DNA of 64,000 nt from Saururus chinensis (GCA_035235625.1 CP141140.1:7336685-7400684), one strand, 5' to 3'. Counted from the first letter of the stretch, positions 35,218-48,765 are shown. Notes: generated by a model not told the origin, from the letters alone. Program-made: numbers and translations.

Positions 35218-36329
35218 TATTTGTTAACAAATTTTATAGTATCTGTAGTAAAAAAAAGAATGAAGTTTTAGTCTTGGGCGTTTTTATAGTTAGTTATGTA
35301 AAAAAGTTTATTTTGGATAATTAATTTTTTCCACCTTCGATCTCAAAATTTTGAATAGGAAATGATATTCAAACTTCATTTTATACTACATTTAATTTGA
35401 TAAAGAAATGGGCCACTTTCAGGCTCCAGTAGGAGAACCGACAACCTATGTAATAGGAGTTGCTCGTCACCAACATAAAAATTTGGAACTAAATATCACC
35501 CAAATTAAGGGCTATTTCCACTTGTATGATTGTCGACCAGTTCCAACATCTTGACAATGTCCACTGTTAGCCCCTCAGCCCCGTGACATTTACCAACACT
35601 AGGGGAGATCCCCTGCTATATCAGGCCGCTCCAGTTTTTTTTTTTTTTCTTGCTGACTTTGTAGTTTTCTTTCTTTATTTCCTTTATGTGTTTGATTGCC
35701 TCCTCCCGATCGAGTGCGACAATTTCATTTACCAATAAACACTAGTATTAACAATGCGTAATTTTCAGTGGATATATCTTTAAATAGACTAATTGGTTAT
35801 ATTACACACTTTTCCAAGCCAGCCCATGGACAAAAACCAATGACAAGTCAATTTGATTGTGGGCAGCTCTTTAGTCTTTTCATCGAAGGCACCGAAAGGA
35901 TCAGGCCTTGGCCGTTTCTCACCACAAGTATCACGGACTTTGAAGTTTGAACTGCCAGCCAACAGAATGCCGAGATGTTTTACCACGTTAAAAGTCCTGT
36001 GGTATGCGAACGACTAGTATAACGTTTTTTACACGGCAGGGCCTCCTCCAATGAGAGCAATCTGGAGGATTCGTTGCCACTACTACATTGTGAAAAAAAT
36101 CAATATTTACAACTGACTAGCACCAGCCCCAATTTCAAATAAGACGTTGAAATGATATCTCAGACTTCTTGTGGATTCTTTACATAGTTGATATTTATAT
36201 TTCCAAAAAAATATACTCTATATCTTTATTATTATGTATTACTATACTCTGAGTAACTAACCATCGCTGCTACGGGTAAGGTATTTGACACAGGAGCAAA
36301 TGCAAAACTACTTCCCATTGCTAACAACT
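35218..36329. other. Gene-free intergenic DNA
   Basis: No domain-bearing frame. The small open frames at 35768-35986 overlap on both strands and have no support. Confidence 0.35.
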
Positions 36330-36825
36330 TCAGTAATCAGCAGGCACGCAGTAGGATGGAAAGGAGGAGGCTTTTGTAGCGTAGTCCGACAAGCGAATTA
36401 AGATAATGAGTAGTCCTCCTCCTGGTCTCTTCCCAAGTCTCCAACTTGAATAGTTCGCGCTTTAAACAAGATTGCAGGCGCCAGCTCCTTGGTCCCTTCT
36501 CAACGCAAGTTAGGATTGTGGGCACTGTCCGCTGTGCGTTGGCAGTTCTCGTATGGAAATTGTCTGTAATCATGTGACCCTGACCTTTGCCGGTTTTCCT
36601 TGGCCCTGTGGGCTGTGCCTTTACTCGGTAAAGTGGGCCCTTCGCCTCACAACACTCAGTCGAAACAGTCAGACTCTTACCGGGTGGCATGGTTACATCT
36701 GATCTCATGTCTGGCCGGGAAAGATCTCCCACACCACGCCAAAGCTCCGCACCCAACCTACCACGGCATCGGACTTTCCGCTTCCGGCCCCCGCACTCTG
36801 CATCCCACCCGTAGATAGTAGACGC
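36330..36825. other. GC-rich island, unassigned
   Basis: About 500 bp of distinctly higher GC than the flanks, with a 139-codon open frame on the minus strand (36337-36756) and a 72-codon frame on plus. Neither matches a family I know. There is no intron signal or start context that stands out. It could be an organelle-derived insertion or the remains of a gene. Confidence 0.3.
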
Positions 36826-37718
36826 TTATAAACGTCATTTCTCCTGCTACGAAAGGTATCTGACTTTGAGTTGGAGACTATGTCAACTCATACGTACTAA
36901 TATCACAATTAAATTTATAAGCCAAGAAATAATGTTCTTTCCAAGTGAAGTTAGGGTAATCTTGTTATATAAATATCCCTCACACACACACAAATTCTTG
37001 TTATAAACATTCTCATCAGTTTTCTTATACTCTCAATGTCCAATTGTTAAAGTGGAATTACATTACATTTAGAAGGTATCTTGCAGTATATTGTTACATT
37101 ATTTCTTGATTAGGATGAAATCACTCCAGAAAATTCATTTGCATATAATTAAACAGCATTTGAGTAGGGCTTTCTTTTGTAGAGAAAAATTGATATCCGT
37201 CCAACAAAATCCTACTATCGTAAATTTGTCCAAACATAATAGTCCAACTATGAGTGACATGAAGAAGAGAACTTGCTTTCGAGAGTAGTATAGCAAAAAA
37301 ACACAGTAGGTAACATTGTTATGCACTAAGGCAAGAAGAGAGCCGACGGGGAACAAGAGGCCATGCGGCAGAGTACGAGTCGAACATAAAGGCATGGAGT
37401 CGGGCCCGCTACTGCCGCCAACAACAATGCTATATAGCACTAACTCAACTCAACGGATCAAAGACTCAATTCATAACACGCAACAGAAGAGAAATATACA
37501 TGATCAGTAAACAAATGAGAAGATGATTAGAAGGTGTTTGGTTCTTTTTCCCTTGGCGCTTGGTTTGATGACGTTAGCGCCTCAACAACCAGAAAATTAA
37601 ATCATCATTTTGATTATCACTATTATTATCGTACACAAATAAAACCCTAAACTGTCATGATCATCATAGCAACCGATCGAGGAGCAGGCACAGTCAGAGG
37701 TCGGCACGATGATCCATC
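36826..37718. other. DNA downstream of the calmodulin-like gene
   Basis: Contains the presumed 3' UTR of the calmodulin-like gene just below 37719. The rest shows no gene. Confidence 0.35.
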
Positions 37719-38324
37719 CTATCGTTGCGGCTTCATCATGCGAGTGAAATCCTGAAAGCAGACGAATCCGTCCCCATCGGAGTCGACGTTAACAATCATC
37801 CGCCTGCAGTCCTCAAGCGTGCAGCCCGCCTCGCCGATGCACGAGAATACCTCGAATAGCTCCTCGGCGGAGATCTTCCCGTCCCCGTCCGCGTCGTAGT
37901 AGTCGAAGGCCTCCCTCAGCTCGGAGCCGCCCGCCGGGCCGAGCCGCGAGCTCAGCTCCCCGAACTCCTCCAGGCTGATGCACCCGTCCCCGTCCCGGTC
38001 CGCCTCCTCCAGGATCAGCCCCAGCTCCTCCTCAGTGTGCGGCCCCACACCGAGCCGGCGGAAGACCAGATCGAGCTCCTGTTTGGAGATCTTCCCGTCC
38101 CCGTCGCGGTCCAGGAGGCGGAACACCTCGGCCGCGTCGTCAAGCCGGGGTTCGGGGTCGAGCCACTCGCGGGCCTGCCCGGGGAGGACGCTCTTGGGGG
38201 TCTCCTTGAGGTCGGTCGAGGAGGAGGACGCGGACGAACCGGAGCTCAAAGAACCCGGGTCGGACCGCGCGACGGACCGGGACTTCCTTCTGAAGGGAAG
38301 GAAGGATGTTGGCTTCAATTTCAT
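37719..38324 (-). CDS. Calmodulin-like calcium sensor, CML35/36 type, intronless
   Basis: A 201-residue protein with four EF-hands that binds calcium and relays the signal to targets. I start it at 38324 (MKLKPTSFLPFRRKSRSVAR), not the in-frame ATG at 38357, because MKL followed by a basic, Ser-rich N-terminus is the family start. A low-complexity Ser stretch is at about residues 25-37. EF loops: 72-83 DRDGDGKISKQE, 109-120 DRDGDGCISLEE, 144-155 DADGDGKISAEE, 181-192 DSDGDGFVCFQD. The first three are canonical. The fourth ends in Asp rather than Glu, as in the GDGFVCF(D/Q)DF hand of CML35/36. The coding sequence is very GC-rich with CpG-rich third positions, unlike its AT-rich surroundings. 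Confidence 0.93.
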   Translation of the reverse strand: MKLKPTSFLPFRRKSRSVARSDPGSLSSGSSASSSSTDLKETPKSVLPGQAREWLDPEPRLDDAAEVFRLLDRDGDGKISKQELDLVFRRLGVGPHTEEELGLILEEADRDGDGCISLEEFGELSSRLGPAGGSELREAFDYYDADGDGKISAEELFEVFSCIGEAGCTLEDCRRMIVNVDSDGDGFVCFQDFTRMMKPQR

Positions 38325-38500
38325 GGTATATGAGGGAAAATGCAAATGCAGAAGCAAAGAAGGTGGAAATGCTAGAGGAGGAAGAGAAGAGGAAGAGGAT
38401 GGTGGGAGGAAAGAGAGGGTAGGCTGATTAAATGGCCTTTGGCTCAGACTCAGGAGTGAGCTTCCTGGAAGCTTCGTTAGTCTTTTTCCTTCCTGTTTTT
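38325..38500 (-). promoter_or_regulatory. 5' leader and near promoter of the calmodulin-like gene
   Basis: Read on the minus strand it is CT-rich (runs of TCTTCC and CCTCTCTTTCC), typical of plant 5' leaders and pyrimidine-patch core promoters. I see no clear TATA box. Confidence 0.4.
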
Positions 38501-40640
38501 AATGATAAAAAAGACCAGTAACGTTTTGCTTCGCTTCTTTTTTGGGGGGCTGGGTATTTTATTGGGGAAAGGGGGGCGGGAAAATGGCGGTCTAACTTTG
38601 GGTTACGTGTCGGAGGAGTTTATGTCTTTCTTGTTTATGGATTATTCTCTCTTTTGTATACTTAATATGGTATTTTGGCAGCATTCTCTCTCTCTCTCCC
38701 ATTTTGATAATTCTTTTTATTATGAATTAATTTTAGTTAAGGGTTTAAACTTGCTTAAGTGCACGTATTATTAGCTCTATTTAATTTTTCTAAATGAACT
38801 TGAGGTTACTCTCCTCTGTACGGCAGATTTTTAACGTAAGGCTCAGGGATTGACTCCCTTATCTAGCTTTCCAAAAATTCCTTGCATGTTGTGCATTTCC
38901 AGATTCCTCGAGTATGCATATCGGCGTCCATCGACCAAGTTCTCTGCATTGCCGTCTCCCCTGGATAAGTCAGTGTTTCATTTTTAGGAGTCAAGACCTT
39001 TCGTGGGTTGTAACAAAAAATGAAGTGTTGAAGTTGCCTTTCATTTCTCTAAACGACAATGGCTAAGGAACAACTTACGTGTGCGAGCTGCTTGTGCTCG
39101 GACATAGACACTCATGCCGCTGCGCGCTGGGCCTGCTTATATGCCCTTCAATTTCGTTTTTGTTGTAGATGGGTAGACAGTGCCATGTACCGTTGGTTGA
39201 GAAGTTAAAATCAACATTCCGAAGTATTCAAGGCAAACTGACTTGATATTGTTTAACCTAACGCGGTAATCAATCCGTGATAAGATCAAATAAAACAAAA
39301 ATCATTCGGCGATAGGATAGTATAGAGTAGATGCTACATTTTGGACTTTGTTGGAAGGCACACCAGAATGCGCGCCGATTCTAATTAGTGTTCCTTAACA
39401 ATTTTTTTAAGTGGTGGGTTTCCACGTAAATGCACAAATTGAGATGGTTAGGTACGATCGAAACAACTAATAAATCCCATATCTTTGACTCTCCACGTTT
39501 AACGCACACAATCAAAACCTATTAATCAAATCGCCAGCATTGCAGGATTCATGTATCGCTTCCAGTTTAGGTAGTGCCATTGAATTGCAGTCCTATAACA
39601 ATATTCAAAGTGGCGTGGGTCTAAGAGAGCGGAGTTTTTGTTGGCTGACCCAGCCGATCGACCCTTGGTGCCTTGCATGTTTTTTTTGCAACGTGCACAG
39701 CACAAGGAGGCCGGAGGGGGATACCCGAAATGAAAATAGGCTCTTACACTAGGAGCTTGGGCTGATCTCTTTTAACCTGCTAGGCCAGGTATTGGCGCAT
39801 TATTAGTGCGTGCATGCTTCTTGCCATTCCTTGTACAACAATCCGTTTGCCCCCTTTGAAAAGGCTTTTGACGTGCGTGGTGCGGCATGGTATTGGTACT
39901 TAAAAGCGGCTACGTTCTGTTTTCTCGGCTGTGCAGATTAAAGAATGACGAAAGGACCATAAAAGTTTCAAAATCACAAGTTTTGAGGGGTTCATGCTCT
40001 TGTTCCACGAAATTTCCCTAGTTCTTTTTTAAGCTTTACTTCAAATGGCGGTTTGTGTAGCACACCACAAGTCTACGTACGACTCCACGAACTGATCATA
40101 CATTAATTTCAGTTTCTCTTCTTGAGTGGCCTCCACGTTCCAAACGCGTACGTACCTTCCTTCCACTGAACATGGGCCCTCGTTTCCCCTACAAGAGGAC
40201 GTAGAGACTGTTGTAGTCTACCCCTTAAAATACAAACAAGGAAGTATTGCTTGATAAGACCCACCAACGTCGACGTTACGGCTATCCTCCTTTGTTCGAG
40301 CAGATCAGCAAATTAATACCTTAAAATTAATCTCGACATCGGGGCATGCCGACACACACAAAATAGCAGTTGGCTCCACATGATTCGACGGGTTTTACTT
40401 TAAAGAGGGACGCGTCTAAGCCTGACCGGGCTCTGGTCAAGACCTGGTCACGGAGAGAGCGTACAGATCAACACGGTTTCAAGCACCCGATGGTGTCAGA
40501 GGCTGGCTCACTGAAGAACGATGAAGAGAGCTGGGCCATGCATCCGTTCTCGGTTTCTCGTAAAGGAGATACAAGAGCGGATCTCGCTGCCACTGGATTC
40601 GAGTTGAGGAGGTCTTCTTGCGAGCTTCAAATAATTTATT
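38501..40640. other. Gene-free intergenic DNA
   Basis: A CT microsatellite lies at about 38684-38699. The 40345-40640 stretch is GC-richer with a 91-codon plus-strand frame at 40370-40645 that I cannot assign. No gene can be supported. Confidence 0.35.
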
Positions 40641-42817
40641 TATGATTGTGGTCCTTAAGAGTTGAATAGTGATTGATGAACTTAATATGCACGAATGGAA
40701 CTAAATGTAAAGTGGCTTATCAGCAGAAGCAAAGTAATGGTGTGAGCCTAGAGATCATGCCTTAATAAAAATTAGAGCTTGAACACAAAATCACTATATA
40801 AGCATATAAAAAATCATTTATATAAGTAATAAACATGATCACAAGTTATTAATCAAGTTTAATTAAATAGATGAGTGCTATATACTAATCTTTGAGGTTT
40901 ATCAAACCCTAGATGCATTGATCCTTCATTCCAATGCCTGATAGCTTAATTGAATAATAATTCAATTAAAATACAAGAGGATTACCTTGACTATGTGTAA
41001 CCCTCTAAATTCCCTTCCTTTGAATTATGAAATCTTCTTGACGGAGTACCCTAGCCCTTGCCTTAAAGCCTTTATGTGATACCACAATTTCCATGAAGAT
41101 TGCCAAGAGATAAGATCAACAAGGGAGGGGAGAAACGGGGTCAAGCCCCTTTTCCTCTTCTTCTTTAAGCGACATGCAAGGGGGGAGAGAGGAGGGAGAG
41201 GAGGGTGTGACGGGGAGAGAGGGAAGAAGAGGGGGGATGTGCCAATTTGGGGTTCCCTTCTCTCTTTTGGATTCTATTTATTTTTCCTCGGTTATCTCGG
41301 CTTTATTAAATGAGTCTTTAATTTGAATTCTATTGGATTAACCTAGAGGGCCTAATATAAAGGGAATGAGTTCTATTTATTAGAGCTCACAGAGGCTTAC
41401 CCCCCTACACGCAGTCAAGCACGTGACAAGGTTAACCCCTCACTAACCACGAGTCCGATCATTGACATTAATTTTAGAGTCAGACCCACAAAGTGAATAT
41501 GTGTACCTTAGTCAAATGCATAATGTGTATGTGTGTCAAATATATATGGTTTTAAGAGAATATATGTCATGATGGTTTATGTAGGGTCGATGTGACCTCC
41601 CCCACCATCCTTCGACCTTGTGGTCTAGACCGACTTACTCTAACTAAAAACAAGGGTGCACTACATGGGCATGAGCCCATACCATGGTCCAACCCTAAAT
41701 GTGATCATTCTAATATTTGTATCTGGGATTGAGAAGAATTATGTAGACTAATTAGTTTTGAATAATGTCATTTACATCTCCAAAACTATTTAAGTGAGAC
41801 CTAAAAATTTTATATTTTTATTTATTTTTGTTCTATTGATTGTTTTAGTTTGATTATGATTTTTTTTCTTGTTTTGAATTTTTGTCAAAGAATTAGTGGA
41901 CCACTTCTATCGGGGGTTTACCTGAGGTATGACGGACCATTTTTCATAGTCACAAGGTGGCAATACTCATAGAGTACATTAGTGCCTAGCATAAACCACA
42001 ATGTCTCCACATTAATTATTACAATTTTTATATATTTCCTTTTATTAAGGAAGTAGGCCCCACTCTAGGACACACGGCTATCCCCATTGTCGCACCCAAC
42101 TTGTTGGGCTGCCAACCTTCATTTGAATATCATGTGGGTTTAGACCTTATCACATTCATTTTAGCCAAATTCCAAAGATAGTTTTTATTTGTTCCTTTAT
42201 TGGTTCCATGTTAGCCAACTTACTAATTCACTAGTACAAATACCCAAATTGGCCTCTTCCTTCCTATGGAGTGGCTGAGATTCAAGGGTTGCATGTACTC
42301 TAACCTCTCACTAGAAGGGAATGCATGTGTTCTAGTTTTATCCAAGGTGAGTCAAACAAGTCTACTTTAAAATCTCTTATGCTTTTACCTTGATTTATGT
42401 GTTCTACTTGCATTCATTTGATTGCATGTCTTATACTCCTCAAAAACTTGTTTTGTCTTGTTACTAGTGCCCAAACTTTTTGCATGATGGGTAAGTGAGC
42501 TTAGATCTTCTTGGATATGTATTTTGATAATGTTTTAACATGCATGTGTTATGTTATGTTGGATCTATCATATCTAAAGATTATATTATGTTGATTTTAA
42601 GTTTTATGAGGTTTTGATGGAAGATCAAACTTGTATTTACTGAAAATCATCATTTTTCGTGTTTCTTTGCATGAAGGCCGATCGTTCGAAAAAGGTCTTC
42701 AAAATTTACGGTAGACTGATCGATCAGCCTGTTGGACCGATCAATTAGCCATCCAATCGATTGCTAAAACTATTGTGTCATTTCTTAAGGCCCAATCAAG
42801 TGTTACATGTTACTGGA
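40641..42817. other. Repeat-like intergenic DNA
   Basis: No coding frames of note. The composition (a purine-rich block at 41120-41240, then GGATTAACCTAGAGGGCC and accompanying phrases) suggests retroelement-derived sequence, but no partner repeat is present, so I cannot name an element. Confidence 0.3.
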
Positions 42818-43313
42818 ATTTTAAAATTAAGACATGCTGAAACGCACGATCCTCTCTCGCCATCAAAGAAATAATGTTTATTCTATTTTGCATTGGTATG
42901 TGAGTTAACTAAAACCAAGTAGGCTGATCATGAGTGAATAAACATTGAAGGTCTGTTTTGTTATCATTCTCTTAGAATGGAGGAAATGTAACATTATACC
43001 TCTAAGGTCTTCGTTGATGGTTACTATAAAAAAAGTATTCGCAAATTAGTCAAAGAACCAAACATTTCAAATTAATGTTGTAATGAATTTAATTTCATTT
43101 GTGTTTGCCCTTTGCAAAGAGAAAAGTATATAATACGAGTCAAACAAAAAAAATGTGGAAAAAAGTAGGGTTACCCACATACCCGATCCGACCCGACTCA
43201 AGTAGCTAGGGTTAGTGTTTAGATTTTCGACCCGATTTTAGTGAGAGTCAAGGCCAACCCGACCCGATTTTACCCAACCCAACCCGATTCCTAGCCCTAG
43301 TTATAGGTTTGGT
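42818..43313 (+). mobile_element. Truncated copy of the element at 61946-62826
   Basis: The sequence matches the right half of the element at 61946-62826 over about 480 bp in the same orientation. Shared phrases include GTTTTGTTATCATTCTCTTA, CCTCTAAGGTCTTCGTTGAT, TTCATTTGTGTTTGCCCTTT and GTTACCCACATACC. Both end in GACCCGATTCC(t/c)AGCCCTA. The left half is absent. No coding region. Confidence 0.8.
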
Positions 43314-43762
43314 AGACTGGGTCAACCCGGATTGACCTGGCAGTTAAAACTAGTCGACCTGGCCCGTCCAATCATCTAGGTCGGCAGCCGGGTCAGTTTA
43401 AATGACACTGGCTAAGCATGATCTTGATGCTTGAAATGGGGATCAACTATTATAATTGCTCAACCTCTTTATTTAGTCGTCCATGATGTTACGTAGCTAA
43501 TCGTTTATTACGCCTATTTGACAATTGCCCATAAGTTACGTACATTTTGCAAGCTGATGGCAGATATGAATATATGATTTACGATCATTATTCAATATAT
43601 AGGTATTGAACTAAGTTGCATAACAGGCTTCAGCTGCGTTTTGTTTCGGTTCTTCACAAGCCCACTCTTAAAAGAGTATCCATGTTAGAAGAGAGAAATA
43701 AATTTAACATTTAAAGTCTGTTTGGTAATCATTTTAAAAATCTAAATAGTTTTTTTTGTGAC

Positions 43763-43960
43763 TAGGGGTGTTAACAAGCCGAGCTGAGCCGAATATTAGG
43801 CTGCTATGGCTCAAGCTCAAATTACTGAAGCTCAGCTCAAAATTCGAATAAACTCTAACCTTTTAGCTCGAGCTTGACTTGAATTAGAAATCTAAAGCTT
43901 AGCTTGAACTCAAGTTTGAATGAGTAAATCATAAGCATAGGCTCGAACTAAAAAAGTAAA

Positions 43961-44017
<57 letters not shown>

Positions 44018-45281
44018 ATATGAAGTATCACACATACTAATATATTTTTAGTATTAAATATTTGTGACTCACGTGTAAAATATCACATTACAAAGAAATT
44101 TATTTTGAACAATAATCTTACCTTTAGGGTTCAAGAAGAAATCAAGCATTTCCTTTAATTTTCAAAGTGTTGCAAAAGAGGAAATAAAAAAAAAAGTATC
44201 TATATGTACCCAAATAATCTCTTAAGTACCCTATTTTACTTATAAATTTATAAAAGGGTTCGTTGAGTTATTTGGGGTACTTGAAGGATTAAAGGTGCAT
44301 ATAGACACAATCTTGAAAAAATAAATTCTGGGTCTACAAATGAAACCTGTGCTTCTTGTCCATGGATATGACACGCATTTGAGCCCACTGTAACAAGCAC
44401 TCCGCAGGATCCACTGGCCACCATGCATGTCACCTCCATATGGGCCAAGATCGAGCTTTTAAAATCCTTGACCTGGTTTTAGCGACTGGGTTGAATCAAG
44501 TCTAAACAAGCGGAGGCTGGCCCAAAACAGCCCAGGTGGAGAAGGATGTGGGCTGAGAAGGAAAGGAGACCAACCAGGTGCAAGACCGTTCCAAGATAGC
44601 CAAAAGTGGATTGGACTGTCATATCCAAGACAATTTTCTACTGTATTTGAAGATTTTGTTCTCAGGATATATTATAGAACAGGCACAAATTCTAATCATA
44701 ACTAAAAAGAACCATTTGTTGAGGCTTATGACGTTGGGATATAGTTCGAAGCATTTGAAAATATTCTTCGAACTATGAGTTAAACTGTCCGTGCAACTTG
44801 TACTTTTATGTTTTTATTACACTAAAGAATGAACAGCCGGACATGCTAATCATAATGGATTTTTATGACTTGCTATTATCACAGTGGTGACTATGCTCCA
44901 CTTTTACTTGAATGTCGGGATGTGTACAAAATTTGGCTTCTTTCATAGTAATGTGACCAATTTCTTTTTGATGCAATTTTGCAATTATTTTTGGCAGATG
45001 CATGTTTAAGGGGGCTAATAAGCATAGTTGAGTCAAGTTTTTGTCAAACTCAAAGTCTAAATACTTGATTCAAACTCGACTCGAAGCTCGAACAAGCTTG
45101 AGCTTATTAGCTCAAATTCAACTCGAACTAAAAACTCGAGCTCAAACTCATTTTATTATAATGACAAGCTTAGCTTAAGTTAAGCTCGATTTGTATATAA
45201 AAATAAACACAATTTTAAATGAATTTCAAACTAACATTTAATAAATCAATCAATCAAATAGAATAGGTTGGCACCCCTATG
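43763..45281. mobile_element. Element with TAGGGGTG ends and GAGCTCGAGC-rich termini
   Basis: The ends TAGGGGTGTTAACAAGCC and, reverse complemented, TAGGGGTGCCAACC are inverted repeats. Next to each is a stretch dense in AGCTCGAGCTTG-like phrases, inverted between the ends, a well-known style of plant non-autonomous hAT-like elements. The interior has no recognisable transposase. An (AT)n microsatellite lies at 43964-44013. I could not match an 8-bp target duplication. Confidence 0.55.
43964..44013. repeat. (AT)n microsatellite
   Basis: An uninterrupted AT/TA dinucleotide run of about 50 bp. Confidence 0.95.
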
Positions 45282-48200
45282 CATGTTATATCGGCACAAT
45301 TGCTATTTTTTTTTTAATTAGAAAAGACATCAAGCTTCACATGCAGTTCCATTGGAATCTGATGAATCAACATAGGTGTATGTTCTACTCATATTAGAAT
45401 GTGCGAATTAAATTATAGCTGGGCCTCGAAATCTCCCAAGTCGGAGGCTCTTTTCAACTTGGGTTGGCATGGCTTATTAAGTACCCAAAAACCCCTTCAG
45501 TCGTCAATTGAGCATAGGTAGAGTTCAGCGCGCTTCACGCAGGGTCACTTTTTGGAAGATCTAGCTCTATATGCGCAAGTTCACTAACCTACCCTGACGA
45601 AAATCCGCTCTAATATTGAAGTTATGTATTATAAGCAAGTTGTTTATCCCGTATCATACAAGTTGGGCCGGCAGTCTGGCCAGCTGGCTTACGCTGGATG
45701 ATTGTCATGAACAAAAATTGAGGTCAATTCGTCCAGCTAGAGATTGAGTGTAGTTATATATCAATGACTTTGAGTCTTGACTGCGACGTTGTCCTAGCTC
45801 GTAATAATTCATGAACTTGAAAGCAAAAAATAGTTGAAGCACTATTTAATCTTCAGTCATTTGTAAGATTTAAATTGGCCTCCAAATGCAATTCCAAAAC
45901 TGCGTTACAGTTACTCCTATCGAATTTTAATCAATACCTTAATACTCAAGAATTACCAACAGGTCCAACACTATTACTTACGTACGTAAATTTTCTCTAA
46001 ATATGTTGAATTTCGTCATATTCTCCATATTAATTACATAGCTGGCCGTCGGGTTTTTAAACTTTCCTTTACAACATCCTAATGCTTACAAAAATTTCGG
46101 TGCAGCAGATATTTCAAGACTTCTGAAACTTTCAGTCGTTTGAATTCACAGCACTGCGGGCATCGACATTAGAATGCTTGTGTTTCATCTCTTTTACTAA
46201 TTACCATGCGCTAGATAAAAAAAACAAACAATGCGCTTACTATAAGGCATATATGCGAACTTTCGCCATCGAAGACCTGCATGAAGAAAGAGAAAGACCA
46301 CAGAACTCAGAATGAACTTTTTTTCTCTCCCTAAAACAGTCATAAGGGTAAAGTTGCGAGAGAGGATTTGGAGTCCATGCACTGTGTTAGTCCTGCAGCC
46401 TATTATTTTTCTTTTGGTGGAAAGCCTGACTGTCATGAATCTTTGATAAGATAGAGGGTGCGAGGATTGATTTGACAGGACAAGGCCACTCCCAATTGTG
46501 GGCTTGGTGTGGGTTGACCCATGCCCTATCAGAGGTCTTCTTTCCTCTTCTGTTTCGTTCCTTTCTCTTCTATAAAGGCAATTTTCCCGGGCATCCATCA
46601 CATCCCGGTGCACTCCTCTTCCCCCGGTATATTTAATGATTATATACTGTAGATTTTAGCATCAGGAAATCAGAGGTGCTGTAGGCAACCAGCAATCTGC
46701 TATTGCTCAGCGATTTTTTAGGCCTCAGTTCATTCAAACATCCATCAACCTTGCCCAATGCATGATATAGTAACTAGCCTGTCCTTCTACTAGTCATAAT
46801 TTAATCCTTATGAAGTCTGAACGTACTGTTCTGAAATCCCAACTCAATACCTTTTGGCTTTTGGAAATGCTGACCTCATCTTCCAAGTTCTTACAGGCTC
46901 TTCATGCATGCATTTTTTTTTTGCAACAATAGCTCTTCATGCATGCAAGAATGCGTTGATCGGTTTCTTCAACCTTTAATTAGAAACTAAAATGGCAGGT
47001 CTTCAACCTTTAATAAAAAAGGAAAATAACTGCGGTGTCATATGCTTTTCAAGGCAAACACAGACGAATCTCAATTGCCATGAACGAGCAAACAGATCAA
47101 AGAGATGTGCGTCAGGTTTCGTGTTACGTATCCGGTGATATGAGACTTCGTGGTACCAGTCCAAGATTTTAACTCTCCGTCATTTCACATTTGCGAACCC
47201 TGGAGCCTGATGCCCTGATGGAAGACAAATTAAAACTAGCTGATTTGATAGAAATCAAAATATTAAAAGTGAAGTGACCAAGCCGATACTGTTTGCATTC
47301 TGATTCTCTGACTGTTTGTTCCGCTGCCGGGAACATCGTATGCCTCGCGTGGAGAATCCCAATTCATGCGTCACTTCAGCTATCACATCTGCCTCGACCC
47401 CACCCGAGCTCCGGCTTTGTCCGATATGGAAGAACTGGCATAATACGGCAGTTTGCATTTGCATGCTTCTACCATCCTTGTTCAGAACAGAGGACACGCA
47501 AAACTACAAGCCAAGTACTGGGATAGGGGTGCCTCCCCCACTGTTGAACTGGTAGTTTTCTGATGACTACAGAGATACGACTACGACAAAAAATGAAATG
47601 CAATCTCCACGACTTTCAGTGTTCCAAATCTCAGTTCACCTCCCAATTAAAAAAAGAATCTCAGTTCATCTGACCCCCATCCACTGATCCACATGACACC
47701 GTGGTTCAGAGCTCTATCTTCTCTCTTCCACTTCTACAAGGGAGGTAACACGAGTGTTGTTGACAGTGGACAGAAGATTAATCCATTAACCAGTACGAGA
47801 CAGAACTGAGAAATCATTACAAGAACTATTAAGAGGGATGTGTATTGAATGTATTGACAACATGTCCACAAAAAATCGCCGACAGTTCTTGTTTGACAGC
47901 ATTCGTGCTCTATTAAAGCTGAACTGGCCACACCAAACTGTGAAAAGCAACCCCCATACATATGCCAGCGGATAGATTTAATGTTTCTTGGTCTATTTGG
48001 TGAAGATATTTAATGAATCCAAAGACCAGGAGCGAAGTGCGAGCTATTTGTTGAACTTCTTGCAGACAGACTATAGTTGCAGGTAACATTTCCAAATTAC
48101 CTTAAAAAATAAACCCTTCCTAGTTCCTAGTTGGAAAGCTAGAAAATAAGCACATATTTCAACCAAAATAAATATTAAATCTAAGATTAGCTGGGAGATT

Positions 48201-48765
48201 ATAATCTCTTCCTCGGGTAGCGTTGGAGTTTTTTGCGTACTGCAACGCATTGATGCCTCCTTGTATGTGAAATATTGAAATCAAGATGAAGCACAAGAAC
48301 GAATGCTAGAAAGAAAGACAAACGATTTCTGTCTACGTAATTGCAAGACTGGATAAGATGAACTGTTTATCCTAATTATGCATAACAATTGGGTCCAATT
48401 GCCAATGGTGGCATGTTCCCACCCCATATATGACATGCCCTCAAATTTTCATATAGAAAAATAAAATAATATTTGTATTTTATTTTCTTTATATTATAAG
48501 CTTTGCACCACCTATAATTAGATAAGAAACATGAGTCCTAACTGAAAAAATGAGAAATTTTTTTCTATCTAATTATATTGGGCATAAAGCCTATAATGTA
48601 CAAAAAAAGATAGAAAATATACAGGGATAACGAATGCCTTGCTCCAAAGAGAGAAAGACTTGCTGTAATTTGTTCAGCAAAGTATTTTGTGTTATCAGGC
48701 AACTTCATGGAGTGTCTCCTAGTTCTTAAGATTGTGGGGCCCTTCTTACCTTTTTACTATTTACT
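45282..48765. other. Gene-free intergenic DNA
   Basis: Several small frames (46197-46613, 47255-47555, 47734-48095) have mixed base composition but no domain, splice logic or homology I recognise. Parts at 47280-47530 are less AT-rich. A non-coding transcript or gene relic is possible but not shown. Confidence 0.3.

Noticed and set aside
37978-38427. 149-codon plus-strand frame opposite the calmodulin-like gene
   Set aside because: It is the antisense shadow of a very GC-rich coding sequence; four EF-hands on the minus strand are decisive.
46197-46613. 138-codon minus-strand frame
   Set aside because: No signal peptide, domain, splice context or family resemblance; length alone is not enough.
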